A stretch of DNA of 64,000 nt, taken from Loktanella sp. 3ANDIMAR09 (lineage in GTDB: Bacteria; Pseudomonadota; Alphaproteobacteria; Rhodobacterales; Rhodobacteraceae). Shown in pieces: positions 60,832-64,000 of the stretch. The number at the start of each line of letters is the position of its first letter. The first letter of the stretch is position 1. The translations under genes were made by a program, and so were the position numbers. The notes beneath the pieces are model-generated. The model saw only the letters and a program-made list of their open reading frames with translations. It did not search any database and had not been told where the DNA came from. The stretch covers positions 186,001 through 250,000 of the forward strand of contig NZ_LJAK01000004.1 in the NCBI RefSeq assembly GCF_001420005.1, read 5' to 3'.

Positions 60832-61611
60832 ATGTCCCATCTCGTCGACAGTCACTGCCATCTGGATTTTCCCGATTTCGACGACAGCCGCGCCGATGTC
60901 ATCCAGCGTGCGTTGGACGCAGGTGTCATGCGCATGGTCACCATCTGCACGAAACTGGCAAATGCGCCCCGTGTCGCCGCCATCGCGGATCAACATACCT
61001 CCGTCTATTGGGCCGCCGGCACCCACCCGATGAGTGTGGCGGATCAACCCATGGCAACGGTCGACGATCTCGTGGCGCTCGCCCGGCATCCCAAATTCGT
61101 CGGCATCGGTGAAACCGGTCTGGATTATCACTACACCGCCGACAGCAAAGCCGTGCAGCAACAGTCACTGCGCCTGCATATCGAGGCTGCACGCCAGACC
61201 CGGCTACCGCTCATCATCCACGCCCGCGACGCCGACGACGACATGGCGCGCATCCTGACCGAAGAACACGCCGCAGGTGCATTTACCTGCGTCATGCATT
61301 GCTTTTCATCCTCGCGCGCTCTGGCCGAGGCGGCGCTGGCCCTCGGTTTCTACCTGTCGATGTCCGGCATCGCGGCCTTCCCCAAATCCCGCGACCTGCG
61401 TGCCATCTTTGCCGATGCACCGCTGGACAGGATCCTGGTGGAAACCGACAGCCCCTACCTCGCTCCGCCACCACACCGCGGCAAGACGAACGAGCCCGCC
61501 TATACCGCCCATACCGCACGCGTCGGCGCCGAGGTGTTCGGCCTGACACCTGCGGAATTCGCAGCCCGGACCACCGCCAATTTCGACCGCCTGTTCTGGA
61601 AGGCCGCATGA
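60832..61611 (+). CDS. TatD family metal-dependent hydrolase
   Basis: A 259-residue TIM-barrel hydrolase/DNase. Metal-binding residues are in VDSHCHLDF (near 4-12), GIGETGLDYHYT (near 96-107), LIIHARDADDDM (near 130-141), MHCFSSS and VETDSPYLAPP (near 203-213). TatD proteins have 3'-5' exonuclease or related activity. It follows holB and is coupled to the MBL gene downstream. Confidence 0.93.
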   Translation: MSHLVDSHCHLDFPDFDDSRADVIQRALDAGVMRMVTICTKLANAPRVAAIADQHTSVYWAAGTHPMSVADQPMATVDDLVALARHPKFVGIGETGLDYHYTADSKAVQQQSLRLHIEAARQTRLPLIIHARDADDDMARILTEEHAAGAFTCVMHCFSSSRALAEAALALGFYLSMSGIAAFPKSRDLRAIFADAPLDRILVETDSPYLAPPPHRGKTNEPAYTAHTARVGAEVFGLTPAEFAARTTANFDRLFWKAA

Positions 61612-62399
61612 CCCTGCGTTTCACCATTCTGGGCTGCGGGTCATCCGGTGGCGTGCCACGCCTGGGCGGCATCTGGGGCGACTGCGATCCGACCAACCCC
61701 AGAAACCGCCGCAGGCGCTGTTCGCTGCTGGTGCAGCGCGACGGGCCGGACGGCACTACCAGCGTGCTGATCGACACGACGCCGGACATGCGCGAACAGC
61801 TGCTGGACGCAGGCATCGGCCATCTCGACGCAGTCGTCTACACCCATCCTCACGCGGATCATGTCCACGGTATCGACGATCTGCGCATGATCGTGTTCAA
61901 CACCCGCAAGCGGCTGGATGTCTGGGCCGATGGTCCCACGGCGCAAGCGCTGACCGAACGCTTTGGCTATGCCTTCGAGACACCACCGGGGTCGAGCTAT
62001 CCACCCATCCTCGATCTGCGCCATATCCGCGGCGATGTGCATGTGGATGGCGCGGGCGGCAAGATCATCCTGACCCCCTTCACGGTGGAACACGGCAATA
62101 TTCCGGCCCTGGGATTCAGGATCATGGATGTCGCCTACCTGCCCGATGTGTCGGGCATTCCCGAGACCGTCTGGCCGACCCTCCACGGGTTGCACACCTG
62201 GATCGTGGATGCCTTGCGCCGCACGCCTCACCCCAGTCACAGCCACCTCGCACGGACATGCGACTGGATTGCGCGGGCAAAACCGCAGCAGGCGATCCTC
62301 ACCAACATGCATGTGGACCTCGATTACGCCACCTTGCAGGACGAACTGCCCGACAACATCATCCCGGCCCACGACGGCCTGCATATCGTCCGGCCCTAG
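61608..62399 (+). CDS. MBL-fold metallo-hydrolase, PhnP-like
   Basis: A 263-residue metallo-beta-lactamase-fold phosphodiesterase-like protein. It begins FTILGCGSSGGVPRLGGIWGDCDP, has THPHADHVHGIDDLR near 80-94 and ILTNMHVDLDY near 230-240. The family includes PhnP (cyclic phosphodiesterase) and is often placed after tatD. The start at 61608 overlaps the tatD stop. Specific substrate unknown. Confidence 0.88.
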   Translation: MTLRFTILGCGSSGGVPRLGGIWGDCDPTNPRNRRRRCSLLVQRDGPDGTTSVLIDTTPDMREQLLDAGIGHLDAVVYTHPHADHVHGIDDLRMIVFNTRKRLDVWADGPTAQALTERFGYAFETPPGSSYPPILDLRHIRGDVHVDGAGGKIILTPFTVEHGNIPALGFRIMDVAYLPDVSGIPETVWPTLHGLHTWIVDALRRTPHPSHSHLARTCDWIARAKPQQAILTNMHVDLDYATLQDELPDNIIPAHDGLHIVRP

Positions 62400-62465
62400 T
62401 ATCATCTTGCCAAAAATACTCGCCCGCCGCAGGCGTCCGCCGTTCACACCAGAGGGACCTCACCC

Positions 62466-63395
62466 ATGTCAGCGCTGATAGAGGTCATCCTCCCCGTCTT
62501 TCTGGTCATCGGTTTCGGCTATGTCGCCGTCTGGCGCGGCCTGTTCAGCGACGCAAGCGTGGACGGGCTGATGCGCTTTACCCAGACCTTTGCCCTGCCC
62601 TGCCTGTTGTTCAAGGCGATGTCCGATCTGGACCTGAGCCAGAATTTCAGCCTGGCCCTGCTGGGCAGTTTCTACACCGGCGCATTGGCCTGTTTCCTCT
62701 GCGGCACGCTGGGAGGGCGCTACCTGTTCAAACGCGACTGGGAAGACGCAATTGCCATCGGGTTTTGCGCATTGTTCTCCAACACATTGCTGTTGGGCAT
62801 TCCCATCACCGAACGCGCCTACGGCACGGACGCCCTTGCGGGAAATTTCGCGATCATCGCGATGCACGCCCCCTTTGGCTATTTTTTGGGGATCACGGCC
62901 ATGGAAATCGTGCGCAACCAGGGTGGCGCGCGCAGGCAGCTTCCGTGGAAGGTGCTGAACGCCATGTTCCACAACAGCCTGATCATCGGGATCGTGCTGG
63001 GGCTGGCCGTGAACCTGTCGGGTGTGGCGCTGCCGGTCACGGTGACGGATGCCATTGACCTGATGGTGCGGGCGGCCCTGCCGGCGGCCCTGTTCGGTCT
63101 GGGCGGTGTGCTCTACCGTTACCGCCCAGAAGGCGACATGCGCGCGATCCTGTTCGTCTGCGCCATCAGTCTTGGTCTGCATCCCCTGTTCGTCTGGACC
63201 ATGGGACGCGCGACGGGCCTCGATATCGCCGATTTTAGATCCGCAATCCTGACCGCAGCCATGGCCCCGGGCGTGAATGCCTATGTCTTTGCCAACATGT
63301 ATGGCCGGGCACGGCGGGTTGTCGCATCCTCGGTGCTGATTGCAACGGTCGGCAGCGTCCTGACCATCTGGGGCTGGCTTTACATTCTGCCCTGA
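62466..63395 (+). CDS. AEC family transporter
   Basis: A 309-residue membrane protein with about ten helices in two repeats, starting ALIEVILPVFLVIGFGYVAVWRG. The APGVNAYVFANMYG segment near 266-280 is typical of auxin-efflux-carrier-like proteins, which export small organic acids. GAGGGACC lies before the ATG. Substrate unknown. It is followed by the palindrome-flanked terminator. Confidence 0.87.
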   Translation: MSALIEVILPVFLVIGFGYVAVWRGLFSDASVDGLMRFTQTFALPCLLFKAMSDLDLSQNFSLALLGSFYTGALACFLCGTLGGRYLFKRDWEDAIAIGFCALFSNTLLLGIPITERAYGTDALAGNFAIIAMHAPFGYFLGITAMEIVRNQGGARRQLPWKVLNAMFHNSLIIGIVLGLAVNLSGVALPVTVTDAIDLMVRAALPAALFGLGGVLYRYRPEGDMRAILFVCAISLGLHPLFVWTMGRATGLDIADFRSAILTAAMAPGVNAYVFANMYGRARRVVASSVLIATVGSVLTIWGWLYILP

Positions 63396-63400
63396 CCCAA

Positions 63401-63414
63401 TTTTTCGCGAAAAA
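63401..63414. repeat. Palindrome TTTTTCGCGAAAAA (left copy)
   Basis: A perfect 14-nt dyad directly left of the terminator stem. Its core TTTTCGCGAAAA returns on the right side of the stem. Confidence 0.75.
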
Positions 63415-63447
63415 TAGGCCCCCCGTCAGCAACGGGAGGCCGTATTT
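63411..63447. terminator. Bidirectional terminator between convergent genes
   Basis: GGCCCCCCGT (63417-63426) pairs with ACGGGAGGCC (63432-63441), one mismatch, 5-nt loop. It is followed by TATTTT on the plus strand and by TATTTTT on the minus strand, so it can end both the AEC and the permease transcript. Confidence 0.75.
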
Positions 63448-63460
63448 TCGCGAAAATACG
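63441..63460. repeat. Palindrome CGTATTTTCGCGAAAATACG (right copy)
   Basis: A perfect 20-nt dyad directly right of the terminator stem, sharing the core TTTTCGCGAAAA with the left copy. Confidence 0.75.
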
Positions 63461-63465
63461 GGGGA

Positions 63466-64000
63466 TCAGCCCGGTGACATGCCCCGCAGGCGTTCCGACC
63501 GGCGGCGCAAGAGTTCCACCACCGTCAAAAGACAGATGGACACGCAGACCAGCACCGTGGCCACCGCGAGGATCGTCGGCGAGATCTGCTCGCGCAGACC
63601 GGTGAACATCTGCCACGGCAGCGTCTTTTGCGCAGCAGCGCCCACGAACAGCACGACGACCACCTCGTCGAACGACGTGATAAAGGCGAACAGGCCGCCT
63701 GAGATCACGCCGGGCAGAATCAGCGGCATCTGGATCTTGAAGAACGTCTTGGCAGGTCCCGCACCCATGTTGGCCGCGGCCCGTGTCAGCGATTGGTCAA
63801 ATCCCACCAGCGTGGCCGTCACCGTGATGATGACAAAGGGAATGCCCAGTGCCGCATGGGCCAGAACCACCTTGATATAGCCAGTCAGATCCTTGGACAG
63901 GCCCAGATATTCCTCCATCCACAGGCCCATCTGGCTGTAGAAAAAGAACATGCCCGTGGCCGAGATGATCAACGGCACGATCATCGGCGAAATCAGGATC
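63466..64000 (-). CDS. ABC transporter permease, PotC/spermidine-putrescine type (C-terminal part)
   Basis: The frame stays open to the window end, so the N-terminus lies outside. About 177 residues are visible: SPMIVPLIISATGMFFF, then EAA-loop TRAAANMGAGPAKTFFKIQMP and the pore region ISGGLFAFITSFDEVVVVLF, all typical of the PotC family. It would import polyamines or similar compounds; partners must lie beyond the window. Its end meets the AEC gene convergently. Confidence 0.88.
   Translation of the reverse strand, partial: ILISPMIVPLIISATGMFFFYSQMGLWMEEYLGLSKDLTGYIKVVLAHAALGIPFVIITVTATLVGFDQSLTRAAANMGAGPAKTFFKIQMPLILPGVISGGLFAFITSFDEVVVVLFVGAAAQKTLPWQMFTGLREQISPTILAVATVLVCVSICLLTVVELLRRRSERLRGMSPG

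Noticed and set aside
1-64000. CRISPR arrays, rRNA genes or prophage
   Set aside because: No regularly spaced direct repeats, rRNA sequence or phage structural genes were seen.

Overview
The window looks like a chromosomal piece from a marine-type alphaproteobacterium of the Rhodobacterales (Roseobacter group). The evidence is high GC, strong Cys/His-conserved sulfide-oxidation genes, a glpPQUV-type glycerol transporter with the DUF2160 membrane protein, a Caulobacter-like SigF/NrsF regulatory pair and several families typical of that order. This placement is inferred from gene content only. Most of the window is densely packed accessory metabolism; a housekeeping block (dacA-type, tmk, holB, tatD) occupies the right end.

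Layout. 1-3.3 kb: end of a glycerol ABC transporter operon closed by a clear terminator. 3.3-6.6 kb: hybrid histidine kinase and OmpR-type regulator, divergent from a PhnD-PhnC-PhnE-PhnE oxyanion/phosphonate uptake operon (6.8-10.2 kb). 10.2-15.6 kb: YaeQ, a second PhnD-like ABC system with a fused double permease (possibly for selenate) and a SulP anion transporter. 15.8-23.6 kb: a sulfide/persulfide/thiosulfate cluster with a DUF442-SQR fusion, two ETHE1-like metallo-hydrolases, YeeE/YedE-type sulfur transporters, a Crp/Fnr regulator and a periplasmic rhodanese. 23.8-27.6 kb: SigF/NrsF divergent from a four-gene bufferin operon (DUF2282 precursor, MNIO enzyme, DUF2063, DoxX). 27.7-30.3 kb: semialdehyde dehydrogenase, GST and an SDR. 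30.4-36.5 kb: cyanase with a nitrate/cyanate-type ABC transporter, divergent from an unusual enhancer-binding-type regulator. 36.7-41.8 kb: fused membrane/spermidine-synthase-like protein, proB, and divergent proC-proA. 42-54.4 kb: a glycan utilisation operon (ABC importer, beta-mannosidase, GH43 enzyme, oxidoreductase, two isomerases) divergent from its LacI-type regulator. 54.4-56.8 kb: a small, less GC-rich patch with an IS3-family transposase remnant, an AraC/GyrI regulator and a DUF1801 protein, ending at tRNA-Ser(TGA). 57-63.4 kb: SPOR lipoprotein and housekeeping genes, then an AEC transporter. The window closes inside a PotC-type permease.

How the parts work together. Four divergent control nodes are visible in the DNA: paired CTGTAA/GTTAAC repeats before phnD, a mirrored pair of TGTAACG-N16-CGAA promoters between sigF and bufA, a perfect 15+1+15 palindrome before the cyanate regulator, and a perfect 16-nt LacI-type palindrome before the glycan operon. 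Stem-loops follow several binding-protein or precursor genes, as expected where the first product is needed in excess. The bufferin/SigF unit and the cyanate regulator with its altered AAA+ motifs are the most interesting systems.
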